From Mucilaginibacter sp. (lineage in GTDB: Bacteria; Bacteroidota; Bacteroidia; Sphingobacteriales; Sphingobacteriaceae), in the NCBI GenBank assembly GCA_014376655.1, contig JACMRC010000009.1:1-7318 (forward strand): DNA of 7,318 bases, read 5' to 3'. The notes under the pieces are model-generated. The model had not been told where the DNA came from, did no database searches, and saw nothing but the letters and a program-made list of their open reading frames with translations. Of the stretch, positions 1-6,177 are shown in pieces (position 1 is the first letter of the stretch; every line of letters begins with the position of its first letter). Both the position numbers and the translations under genes were made by a program.

Positions 1-129
1 CCGAAAATTTTGAAATTTCAGGCTTTGAAAGATGACAAATACTTTCTATCGATAGGATACGGTTTCTATAACCACCGTAAAAAAATTAATCTTGATATCT
101 CAATAAGTAAAATATCGATTTTGAAATAA
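1..129 (+). CDS. 3' end of an unrecognised protein gene (5' end outside the window)
   Basis: Frame 1 is open from the left edge to a TAA at 127-129, giving the last 42 residues of a protein that ends in SKISILK. The other two forward frames hit stops within the first few dozen bases. The stop lies only 4 nt from the stop of the convergent dapF, the usual packing of two real convergent genes. The fragment is rich in Lys, Ile, Phe and Tyr and may be beta-rich near its end; no family is recognised. Only 35 of its 129 bases are G or C (27%), visibly lower than in the neighbouring genes, which may indicate a fast-evolving or acquired gene. It could also be a chance open frame, given its short length. 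Confidence 0.5.
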   Translation, partial: PKILKFQALKDDKYFLSIGYGFYNHRKKINLDISISKISILK

Positions 130-133
130 CTAC

Positions 134-919
134 TTATATTTCCACCTCCCCCTCAAAAACCAACTTCGCCGATCCTTCTAAAAATATTTTAGTAAAAACA
201 GTCCCGTCATAATTAAAGCGGATATTCAAATCGCCGCCCAAAACTTTTATGGGGGTTTCTATACTGCCGGTTTGGTTGTTATGTTTAGCCATGGCTAAGG
301 CTACGGCGGTTACACCGGTTCCGCAGGCATAGGTTTCGTCTTCTACACCGCGCTCAAAAGTGCGTACAAAATAACCATTGGCTTTTGGCTCAACAAAGTT
401 CACGTTTATGCCGTTGGCTTTGTAGGTATCGTTATTGCGGATGGCGTGGCCGTCTGTGTAAACATTTTTATTAGCCAGGTCGGTAGCAAGGGTTACATAA
501 TGCGGCGAACCGGTGTTTAATACGTAGGCATCAGCATCGCGGGTAACGGTATCAACATCAATCATTTGCAGGCTAACCCAGTCGCCGGTTGCTGAAATTT
601 TGGCATGATGCGGGCCATCCACTGCCAAAAAATCTGTCTCATCTTTTATTATCCCCAAAAAATTTGCAAAAGCTACAATACAGCGCCCGCCGTTGCCGCA
701 CATGCTGCTTGGCTGGCCGTCGGCATTATAATATACCATCTCAAAATCAAAGCCTTTTTTGTTTTGCAAGAACATAATACCATCGCCCCCAATACTAAAA
801 CGGCGGTCGCATAAGCCGGCAATTAACTTTACATTATGGTGATTTACAGTATTTTCGCGGTTATCAACCAAAATAAAATCGTTCCCGGCGCCCTGGTATT
901 TATAGAAATGTAGTTTCAC
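134..919 (-). CDS. dapF: Diaminopimelate epimerase DapF
   Basis: DapF is a cytoplasmic, cofactor-independent epimerase that converts LL-diaminopimelate to meso-diaminopimelate, the precursor of lysine and of the peptidoglycan cross-link residue. The 261-residue product has the normal family length and both halves of the two-base active site: NADGQPSSMCGNGGR with catalytic Cys74, and ERGVEDETYACGTG with catalytic Cys199. The N-terminal GAGNDF substrate loop (Asn13) is also present. The start is GTG (919-917): a stop lies four codons upstream with no ATG between, and the KLHFYKYQGAGNDF beginning fits the family. No Shine-Dalgarno is visible upstream. A weak promoter candidate on this strand is CATGTTTG (956-949), one base off TAnnTTTG. 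The gene is divergent from htrA and convergent with the 1-129 fragment. The identification is secure; the promoter is a guess. Confidence 0.96.
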   Translation of the reverse strand: MKLHFYKYQGAGNDFILVDNRENTVNHHNVKLIAGLCDRRFSIGGDGIMFLQNKKGFDFEMVYYNADGQPSSMCGNGGRCIVAFANFLGIIKDETDFLAVDGPHHAKISATGDWVSLQMIDVDTVTRDADAYVLNTGSPHYVTLATDLANKNVYTDGHAIRNNDTYKANGINVNFVEPKANGYFVRTFERGVEDETYACGTGVTAVALAMAKHNNQTGSIETPIKVLGGDLNIRFNYDGTVFTKIFLEGSAKLVFEGEVEI

Positions 920-985
920 TGTATGTATTTAATAGTAACTTTATGAGTCAAACATGGGGACCAGTAACACCATACAAGGCCTTTG

Positions 986-1010
986 TGTTAAATTTAACAT
1001 TTTTTAACAT
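986..1010. promoter_or_regulatory. 14-bp perfect palindrome plus a phased third half-site; candidate operator
   Basis: TGTTAAATTTAACA at 986-999 is a perfect palindrome. Its right half continues as TTTAACAT (993-1000), and the same 8-mer recurs at 1003-1010, exactly 10 bp later. That makes three copies of the TTTAACA half-site, two in tandem on one face of the helix. The block lies in the divergent dapF/htrA region, roughly 55-80 bp upstream of the inferred htrA start of transcription, a position suited to an activator. AT-rich DNA yields palindromes by chance, so binding is inferred only. Confidence 0.4.
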
Positions 1011-1028
1011 AAAACCGTATAACTTATA

Positions 1029-1061
1029 GTTGCATATACCGTCTATATGGTATTAAATTTG
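1029..1061 (+). promoter_or_regulatory. Bacteroidota-type promoter for htrA
   Basis: TAAATTTG (1054-1061) matches the Bacteroidota -7 consensus TAnnTTTG exactly. GTTG (1029-1032) is a good -33 partner (consensus TTTG/TTG), with box centres about 27 bp apart as in characterised Bacteroides promoters. Transcription would start near 1065, giving a leader of roughly 45 nt. That leader contains AAGGA (1097-1101), 7 nt before the htrA ATG, an unusually clear ribosome-binding site for this phylum. An ATACC-N8-GGTAT inverted repeat (1036-1053) fills the spacer between the boxes and could be a repressor site. Confidence 0.6.
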
Positions 1062-1108
1062 AACTGCAAAAATAAGTATAACTAACAAGAATAAATAAGG
1101 ATTATAAG

Positions 1109-2671
1109 ATGAAAAGAATTGGTTTAACATTATTAACAGCTTTTGTAGGCGGCGCTATGGCGCTGGGTACCTACAAATTAGTTGAAAAGAAGTATGCTGA
1201 TAACATGAGCATCGACGAAAAGCAACAGGTTTATTTTGCTAATAACAAAATGTCGTCGGCCATTACATCGTCAGCAGGTGAGGTTGATTTTACGCAAGCG
1301 GCTGCTGCGGTAACGCCGGCTGTGGTTTACATTCGTACAACTTACACCAGTACTGCGCAAAATTCGCAGCAAGACGCGATGCAACGCATGTTTGGCGATA
1401 TGTTTGGCCAGGGTGGTCAACAGGGTCCAAGTGCGCCGCAAATGGCCTCAGGGTCGGGTGTTATTATTTCGCCTGACGGTTACATTGTTACCAACAATCA
1501 CGTAGTAGCTAAAGCTGATAAGATTGACATTACGTTAAATGATCACCGCCAGTTTAAAGCTAAAGTGATAGGCACAGACCCTAATACAGATCTTGCTTTA
1601 ATTAAAATTGAAGGTACTAACCTGCCTATTGTAAAGTTAGGTAACTCTGACGATGCAAGGGTAGGCGAGTGGGTATTGGCCGTAGGTAACCCTTTTAACT
1701 TAACATCAACCGTTACGGCGGGTATTGTTAGTGCGAAGGGCCGCGGGCTTAAACTGATTGGAAGAGAAGAAGACCAGGACGAAGACAATGGCAATCCATT
1801 TGGTGGCCGTATGCGCAGGCAGCAACAAGCTGCGCCTAAGTTAAACAAAGGTATCGAGTCGTTTATACAAACTGATGCTGCTATTAACCCGGGTAACAGC
1901 GGCGGTGCATTGGTTAATACCAAAGGCGAGTTGATAGGTATTAATTCGGCTATTGCTTCACATACCGGAGTGTACGAAGGTTATGGCTTTGCCATCCCTA
2001 TTAATTTGGCTAAAAAGGTATTGAATGATATCCAGAAATTTGGCGCGGTAAAACGTGGTTATGTAGGTGTAAACTTCCAGGAGTTAGACCCTGATGCTGC
2101 CGAGCTTCTGCATATTAAAACCACGGTAGGTTTATATGTTAACGATATTGTTGAAGGTAGTGGCGCAGAACAGGCCGGTATTAAAAAAGGCGATATCATT
2201 AGCAAAGTGGAAGGCCAAACCGTTTATGAGTCGTCTGACCTGCAAGAGCGCGTTGGCCGTTTACAGCCGGGTGATAAAATTCACTTAACTGTATTGCGTG
2301 AAGGTGCAGAGAAAAACTTTACTGTAACCTTAAAAGGTGAAACTGTAGTTGCAAAAGCAGCAGCAGTAACAAAATCTGCTGCCGAATTATACAATAGGTT
2401 AGGTGCGAGCTTTGTGCCGCTTACAGCACAGCAAAAAGCTAAGTTCCATGTTAACAGTGGTGTATTGGTTACGCAGGTACGCAACGGCGGTATGTTTGAT
2501 GAGTTTGAAGTTAGAGTAGGATCGGTTGTTACAAAAGTTAACCAACAAGCTGTAAACAGCATTGGCGATATTGATAAAGCAATAACTAACACAAAAAATG
2601 GTATTGTAACTATAAGCGGATACGACCCCGATGGTGGTGTTTTTAACAGCCAATTTCAAGTAGCCCAGTAA
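1109..2671 (+). CDS. htrA: HtrA/DegP-type envelope serine endoprotease (Do family, two PDZ domains)
   Basis: This is a 520-residue protease/chaperone of the S1C family that degrades misfolded envelope proteins. Residues 5-24 form a hydrophobic signal peptide or membrane anchor; AMA at 16-18 is a possible cleavage site, but an anchor fits equally well. A Gln/Gly-rich linker (about 83-112) precedes the trypsin-like domain with catalytic His131 (TNNHVV), Asp161 (NTDLALIKI) and Ser264 (NPGNSGGAL). PDZ1 spans about 317-410 and a more divergent PDZ2 about 430-515. The triad is intact, so it should be active. The segment between Arg212, the apparent counterpart of E. coli DegP Arg187, and the FIQTDAAINPGNS block is about 29 residues longer than in DegP. 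It carries an acidic patch (EEDQDED, 220-226) and a basic patch (RMRRQQQ, 234-240). AAGGA lies 7 nt before the ATG. The gene has its own promoter and terminator, so it is probably monocistronic. Confidence 0.95.
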   Translation: MKRIGLTLLTAFVGGAMALGTYKLVEKKYADNMSIDEKQQVYFANNKMSSAITSSAGEVDFTQAAAAVTPAVVYIRTTYTSTAQNSQQDAMQRMFGDMFGQGGQQGPSAPQMASGSGVIISPDGYIVTNNHVVAKADKIDITLNDHRQFKAKVIGTDPNTDLALIKIEGTNLPIVKLGNSDDARVGEWVLAVGNPFNLTSTVTAGIVSAKGRGLKLIGREEDQDEDNGNPFGGRMRRQQQAAPKLNKGIESFIQTDAAINPGNSGGALVNTKGELIGINSAIASHTGVYEGYGFAIPINLAKKVLNDIQKFGAVKRGYVGVNFQELDPDAAELLHIKTTVGLYVNDIVEGSGAEQAGIKKGDIISKVEGQTVYESSDLQERVGRLQPGDKIHLTVLREGAEKNFTVTLKGETVVAKAAAVTKSAAELYNRLGASFVPLTAQQKAKFHVNSGVLVTQVRNGGMFDEFEVRVGSVVTKVNQQAVNSIGDIDKAITNTKNGIVTISGYDPDGGVFNSQFQVAQ

Positions 2672-2694
2672 TGATTAATAATAAATAGTAGAAG

Positions 2695-2720
2695 AACCCG
2701 GCCAAAAGCCGGGTTTTTTT
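2695..2720 (+). terminator. Intrinsic terminator of htrA
   Basis: AACCCGGC (2695-2702) and GCCGGGTT (2708-2715) form a perfect 8-bp stem around a CAAAA loop. An uninterrupted run of T at 2714-2720 follows. It starts 24 nt after the htrA stop codon and is a textbook Rho-independent terminator. Confidence 0.92.
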
Positions 2721-2750
2721 GTGGGTATAGTTTCGGGAACGCGCGCCGTT

Positions 2751-2884
2751 TACTCACCCTGACATCGCTTCGCTCGTCATCCCTCTCTTCCGCAAGCGGG
2801 AAAGAGGGAAAAGAAAATAAGAGAAATTAACCCTCTTTCCGCGCAGCGAAGAGAGGGTCGCGCTCGAAGAGCCGCGGGGTGAGT
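2751..2884. repeat. Compound inverted-repeat element (REP/BIME-like), probably interspersed
   Basis: The region is bounded by the inverted 8-mers ACTCACCC (2752-2759) and GGGTGAGT (2877-2884). Inside are two hairpins in mirrored arrangement: CCCTCTCTTCCGC/GCGGGAAAGAGGG (2781-2808) and CCCTCTTTCCGC/GCGAAGAGAGGG (2831-2857). An A-rich spacer (2809-2830) separates them. A third small hairpin, GCTC-GAA-GAGC (2862-2872), and the segment CGCTTCGCTCG (2766-2776) flank them. CCCTCT..AGAGGG blocks occur in both orientations, as in bacterial interspersed mosaic elements. It encodes nothing: a GTG-started extension of the downstream gene would begin inside it and has no family support. That it is dispersed in the genome is my expectation from similar genomes, not shown here. 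Confidence 0.7.
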
Positions 2885-2907
2885 CCTCGCCGCCAGGTAG
2901 CTGCTAT

Positions 2908-2942
2908 TACCTTAGGATTTAGATCTTGTATTATTACCTTTG
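2908..2942 (+). promoter_or_regulatory. Promoter for the RlmI-like gene, immediately before the start codon
   Basis: TACCTTTG (2935-2942) matches the Bacteroidota -7 box TAnnTTTG exactly and ends only 5 nt before the ATG at 2948. By the usual geometry transcription would begin around 2945-2948, so the mRNA would be leaderless or nearly so. No Shine-Dalgarno is present. The 9-mer TATTACCTT occurs at 2905-2913 and again at 2932-2940, exactly 27 bp apart, so TTAG (2912-2915) falls where the -33 box is expected, one base off TTTG. Confidence 0.55.
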
Positions 2943-2947
2943 CCCCC

Positions 2948-4135
2948 ATGATCGACATCATATTAAATAAAGGTAAAGAGAAAGCGGTGCTGCATCGCCA
3001 TCCGTGGGTGTTTTCGGGAGCGATAGCAAATGTGAAGGGCAAGCCTGCCAATGGCGATATTGTGCGGCTAATAAATGCCAAAGGCGATTTTATGGCTTAT
3101 GGCTTTTATAACGATCAGAGCCGCGTGGCGGTTAGGTTATTGGAGTGGGATGAAGAGGTTATAGTTGATGAGCAATGGTTCCGTGATAAAGTAGCAGTTG
3201 CGGTGGCAGCAAGAAGTGAGTTGTTGAGTAGTGGTTCCACCAATACCTGTCGTTTGATTTTCAGTGAGTCGGACTACCTGCCGGGGTTAATAGTTGATAA
3301 ATATGCCGATCATTTAGCCGTGCAGGTACTTACATCGGGCATGGAGAAAATGATGCCGGTTATTATTGATGAACTAAAGCGCCTATTAAACCCAAAAAGC
3401 GTTTTTGATAAGAGTGATGCCTCATCGCGCCAGCACGAGGGAATGGAAACCGAGAACGTGGTTTTGTGTGGCGATAATCCGCCCGATTCTGTAGAAGTAA
3501 AAGAAAATAATATCATTTACAATATCAACATTGCCGAAGGCCAAAAATCAGGCTTTTATTGCGACCAACGCGACAACCGCGAAATTGTAGCCGCCTACGC
3601 AAAAGGCAAAACTATGTTGGATTGCTTTAGCTATACCGGTGGTTTTACTTTGAATGCTTTGCATAACGGTGCAACAGCTGTTACCAGTGTAGATAGCTCG
3701 GCACTGGCTATAGAAACTTTAAAAGAGAACATTAAATTAAATAAACTGGATGCTAAAAAGCATACCGCTATACAATCAGACGTAAACAAACAACTGCGTG
3801 TTTTTAAAGACGAGGGCGCGACGTTTGACATCATTGTGCTTGACCCGCCTAAATACGCGCCATCGCGCTCGGCTTTAGACAGAGCCTCCAGGGCTTATAA
3901 GGATCTGAACAGGTTGGCAATGTTGTTATTGAATAAAGGTGGCCTCCTGGCTACTTATTCGTGCTCTGGTGCCATGAATATGGAGACATTTAAACAGGTA
4001 CTGGCCTGGGCAGCTTTGGATGCCGGTAAACAGGTGCAATTCATCTACCAGTTTTGCCAACCAGAAGATCACCCGGTACGTTCGTCATTCCCGGAAGGGG
4101 AATATTTGAAGGGGTTGTTGTGCAGGGTATTTTAA
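2948..4135 (+). CDS. rlmI: RlmI-like class I SAM-dependent 23S rRNA (cytosine-5) methyltransferase
   Basis: The 395-residue product is nearly the length of E. coli RlmI, which methylates C5 of C1962 in 23S rRNA using S-adenosylmethionine. An N-terminal PUA RNA-binding domain (about 1-80, HPWVFSGAI) leads through a middle region into a Rossmann methyltransferase domain. Visible motifs are GFYCDQRDNR (202-211), SAM-binding motif I LDCFSYTGGFTL, the acidic end of beta-2 (VDSSALAIE), FDIIVLDPPKY (Asp299-Tyr303), and YSCSG with the likely catalytic Cys339. I place the start at the ATG because MIDIILNKGKEKAVLHRHPW matches the family N-terminus. The frame runs back to a GTG at 2879, but that lies inside a repeat and its extra 23 residues resemble nothing. 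The promoter is directly upstream. The exact target nucleotide is inferred from the family; other members of this COG1092-type group differ in target. Confidence 0.9.
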   Translation: MIDIILNKGKEKAVLHRHPWVFSGAIANVKGKPANGDIVRLINAKGDFMAYGFYNDQSRVAVRLLEWDEEVIVDEQWFRDKVAVAVAARSELLSSGSTNTCRLIFSESDYLPGLIVDKYADHLAVQVLTSGMEKMMPVIIDELKRLLNPKSVFDKSDASSRQHEGMETENVVLCGDNPPDSVEVKENNIIYNINIAEGQKSGFYCDQRDNREIVAAYAKGKTMLDCFSYTGGFTLNALHNGATAVTSVDSSALAIETLKENIKLNKLDAKKHTAIQSDVNKQLRVFKDEGATFDIIVLDPPKYAPSRSALDRASRAYKDLNRLAMLLLNKGGLLATYSCSGAMNMETFKQVLAWAALDAGKQVQFIYQFCQPEDHPVRSSFPEGEYLKGLLCRVF

Positions 4136-4140
4136 AAGAG

Positions 4141-4249
4141 AATCAAGAAATAAGAATCAAGAGCCAAGACAGAGGTCGGTTTAAATAATAAAGGGCCATT
4201 GCATATAGTAACGGCCCTTATCTTGAGTCTTGATTCTTATCTCTTGACT
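4141..4249. repeat. Mirrored heptamer repeats forming a long imperfect inverted repeat
   Basis: The left arm (4141-4168) is four tandem 7-mers: AATCAAG, AAATAAG, AATCAAG, AGCCAAG. The right arm (4222-4249) is four 7-mers of the complementary type: CTTGAGT, CTTGATT, CTTATCT, CTTGACT. The arms pair at 24 of 28 positions, including 19 of 20 for 4143-4162 against 4228-4247. They enclose the terminator hairpin at 4191-4219. The block lies between the convergent stop codons of the methyltransferase and the beta-repeat protein genes and fills nearly the whole gap. Confidence 0.75.
4191..4219. terminator. Hairpin terminator between convergent genes, best for the minus-strand operon
   Basis: AAGGGCC (4191-4197) and GGCCCTT (4213-4219) form a perfect 7-bp stem around a 15-nt loop. 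Read on the minus strand, the hairpin is followed by TTTATTATTT, a fair U-rich tail for ending the sigma-factor operon. On the plus strand the tail is weaker (TTATCTTGAG), so termination of the methyltransferase mRNA may also use the surrounding heptamer stem. Confidence 0.65.
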
Positions 4250-4256
4250 CTATACC

Positions 4257-5639
4257 TTAGTCAAACTTCACATTACTGTAAGTTGATTTTATAGTGATAA
4301 CTTTATCCGAGTTACCCTTGCCTACATGGCCTTTGTAATTTTTGGTTGAGGTGTAGCCACGTTCATTATCAGGAGTTTTGCTGGTTACGTTGGTAGCGCT
4401 ATTATACAAGAAATCGCCATAATGTACCGTCACATCAAAATCGGCATTAGCGTTATCTAACAATCCTAATTTTATAGGGGCGTATGATGAGTTTATAGAT
4501 AACGCTTTTAGGTTTTTACCTACATCACCAATCTCTAAACCACCACCATAACGTACTACAAATGTACCCGACGAGCTTAACTTGCCAATTTTTGCAGGGC
4601 TGTAGCTGATCTCAGCGTTCAGGTTATCCGCCTGGTCTAATTGAAGGCTGCCATAAGCAACTTTTAAGCCACTGTTAGCAAGGCTGCCTATGTTGGCGCT
4701 GCCGTATTTAACTTCAATATTGTTGTCGCTATTTGTTAATGCTTTAGCTACAAGGCCACCGTATGAGTTTTTGATATCTAACTTACCGCTTAAATCAGGC
4801 AGAATAATACCACCATACCTGTTGTTAATGGTTAACGGGCTTTTGGCCGGCATGTAAACTACATAGTTGATTATAACTTTACGCACTTTAGTTATTTTAC
4901 CATTTTCTGAACTGGTACCCCACCACGAGTTTTTCTCGCGATCAATGGCTGTAGTAAAGCTAACGGTGTTACCATCTTTGCCGCTGTTAATGGTAGTTTG
5001 ATCTAATAGTTTTTGGGCCTCGTCATCCTCTATGGCATAGGCTTTAATATCTACATCAACCTTCACCTCGTTTTTGGCCCAGGTATTTATAGTTACTTTG
5101 CCATAACTGTTATCAATCTTCAGCACATCATTCCTATCAACATTATAGCTTTTGGTAAAGGTTTTTACTTTCTCCTTGATCTCGCCGCTTGCCACTTGTT
5201 TTTGCAGGCCGGCATCCGAGTCGAAGTTAAAACGCATATTGGTAGCAAAGTTCCTGGTAAAGTTGCGGTTGATAGATGAATCGAACCTGGTGCTCATGGT
5301 ACGGCGTAACGCTACCATTCTTTCCTGGTTGGCAGCTGTAGCTTTGGTTCTTTCTTCGCGGCCCAGCTCAGACATTTCTTTATTTAACGCCCGCATTTTT
5401 TCCTGTAGCTTGCGCATTTTGGTGCGGTAGGCGGTGTCTTGCGATTCGCCGTACGAAAATGCTGTGTAAGGAGCATAAGCTTGCGGCGACGTAACATATA
5501 CACGCGAAGCTGGTGGAAGTGGTGCTACCAAAGGTGTTGGTGCCACTGCCGGCAGTGGTGCCTCTTGTGCCATAGCAGTGTTAAAGGCCACCAGGCTCAT
5601 AACAGCCAATAAGGCGATACTATATATTTTTACTTTCAT
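4257..5639 (-). CDS. Secreted beta-repeat protein (DUF4097/adhesin-like) with coiled coil, third gene of sigma-factor operon
   Basis: The frame is open to 5672, but I choose the ATG at 5639 (460 residues) because it begins a clean signal peptide: MKVK, a hydrophobic core, then NTAMA before Gln25. The mature part has a Pro/Ala-rich segment (about 26-44, PLP and APTP motifs) and a charged helix likely to be a coiled coil (about 70-115). The long C-terminal region is built from short beta units carrying an aromatic-Gly turn. The Tyr residues of these units lie at 179, 275, 293, 312, 329, 346, 364, 386, 407 and 454 (NSYGKV, NRYGGI, NSYGGL, VKYGSA, VAYGSL and so on), mostly 17-22 residues apart. 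This suggests a beta-helix/solenoid like DUF4097 or DUF2807 proteins; the exact family is not certain. No enzyme motif, membrane anchor or sorting signal is seen. The gene overlaps the anti-sigma gene by 20 nt, so translation is probably coupled. Location should be periplasm or outer surface. Confidence 0.8.
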   Translation of the reverse strand: MKVKIYSIALLAVMSLVAFNTAMAQEAPLPAVAPTPLVAPLPPASRVYVTSPQAYAPYTAFSYGESQDTAYRTKMRKLQEKMRALNKEMSELGREERTKATAANQERMVALRRTMSTRFDSSINRNFTRNFATNMRFNFDSDAGLQKQVASGEIKEKVKTFTKSYNVDRNDVLKIDNSYGKVTINTWAKNEVKVDVDIKAYAIEDDEAQKLLDQTTINSGKDGNTVSFTTAIDREKNSWWGTSSENGKITKVRKVIINYVVYMPAKSPLTINNRYGGIILPDLSGKLDIKNSYGGLVAKALTNSDNNIEVKYGSANIGSLANSGLKVAYGSLQLDQADNLNAEISYSPAKIGKLSSSGTFVVRYGGGLEIGDVGKNLKALSINSSYAPIKLGLLDNANADFDVTVHYGDFLYNSATNVTSKTPDNERGYTSTKNYKGHVGKGNSDKVITIKSTYSNVKFD

Positions 5640-6177
5640 TTTTTTGGTTTTTAAATTCATTAAATTGTTCAATTACATTAAGTTGTTGATTAAGTACCTC
5701 TGTTTGCACTTGCAAGTTCCGGATCATTGCGCGCAGTACAGCTTCCTGGTTAGGGCTGGTAGCCAAATCTTTATTTAATTTTTTATAGGTCAGTTCCATT
5801 TTTGCTATCTCGGCCGTAAACTCTTTGTATAGTTCGGGGTCGGTTTTGGCAATGCTTCTCAGCTCTGTACGCTGGCTGGCAATTAACGATGTGTATTGCA
5901 CCTGTTGTTTAGCATACTCGGGGTTAATAGCGGCCAGGCTAACTGTAGCCGGTGTTTGTTTAGCCACGTAAATAACAAAACAAGTACCCATTACTACAAT
6001 CACCAATGCTGCAACCCTTAAAACAAACCCTAACGAAAACATTTTAGCTTCTTTCTTTTCCTCCCTGAAATGTTGGGGTAGTTCGGTCTCTATCTTGCTC
6101 CACAAGTCGGCCCGTGGCTCCAAGTCATCAAAATGTTGTTTGTTGTTAATTATAAAATCCTCTAATCGCTTGCTCAT
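5620..6177 (-). CDS. Putative single-pass anti-sigma factor
   Basis: This 185-residue protein follows the ECF sigma gene with a 4-nt ATGA overlap, the classic arrangement for a membrane regulator that holds its sigma factor. A short N-terminal cytoplasmic part (about 1-46; LEDFIINNKQHFDDLEPRADLW) would bind the sigma factor. One transmembrane helix follows (about 48-71). The rest (72-185) should be periplasmic and is almost entirely helical and charged, with heptad-like stretches at about 85-140 and 145-175 (NLQVQTEVLNQQLNVIEQF). The Zn-binding His-x3-Cys-x2-Cys motif of ZAS anti-sigma factors and a FecR domain are both absent. The call rests on operon position and topology rather than a motif. 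Its last 20 nt overlap the start of the next gene. Confidence 0.75.
   Translation of the reverse strand: MSKRLEDFIINNKQHFDDLEPRADLWSKIETELPQHFREEKKEAKMFSLGFVLRVAALVIVVMGTCFVIYVAKQTPATVSLAAINPEYAKQQVQYTSLIASQRTELRSIAKTDPELYKEFTAEIAKMELTYKKLNKDLATSPNQEAVLRAMIRNLQVQTEVLNQQLNVIEQFNEFKNQKNESKNI

Noticed and set aside
46..55. CTATCGATAG perfect 10-bp palindrome
   Set aside because: It lies inside the likely coding fragment, and short palindromes around ATCGAT are common by chance.
103..137. ATAAGTA/TACTTAT inverted repeat across the convergent gene ends, as a terminator
   Set aside because: A 7-bp all-but-one A/T stem with a 21-nt loop is too weak to call.
1543..1923. 126-codon open frame on the minus strand inside htrA
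   Set aside because: It is antisense to the conserved protease domain, has low-complexity composition and no start signal; a shadow of htrA.
2281..2659. Two open frames on the minus strand inside the htrA PDZ region
   Set aside because: They overlap each other and a conserved coding region, with Thr/Asn-rich sequence matching no family.
2879..2947. GTG-started N-terminal extension of the methyltransferase (23 extra residues)
   Set aside because: It begins inside the inverted-repeat element, has no resemblance to the family, and the promoter box lies within it just before the ATG at 2948.
5013..5430. Two overlapping plus-strand open frames inside the beta-repeat protein gene
   Set aside because: They are antisense to the signal-peptide-bearing gene, overlap each other in different frames and show no recognisable domain.
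5640..5672. Upstream ATGs of the beta-repeat protein (at 5672 and 5660)
   Set aside because: They would place 11 or 7 extra residues before an otherwise ideal signal peptide and lengthen the overlap with the anti-sigma gene to 53 or 41 nt; the ATG at 5639 is more economical.
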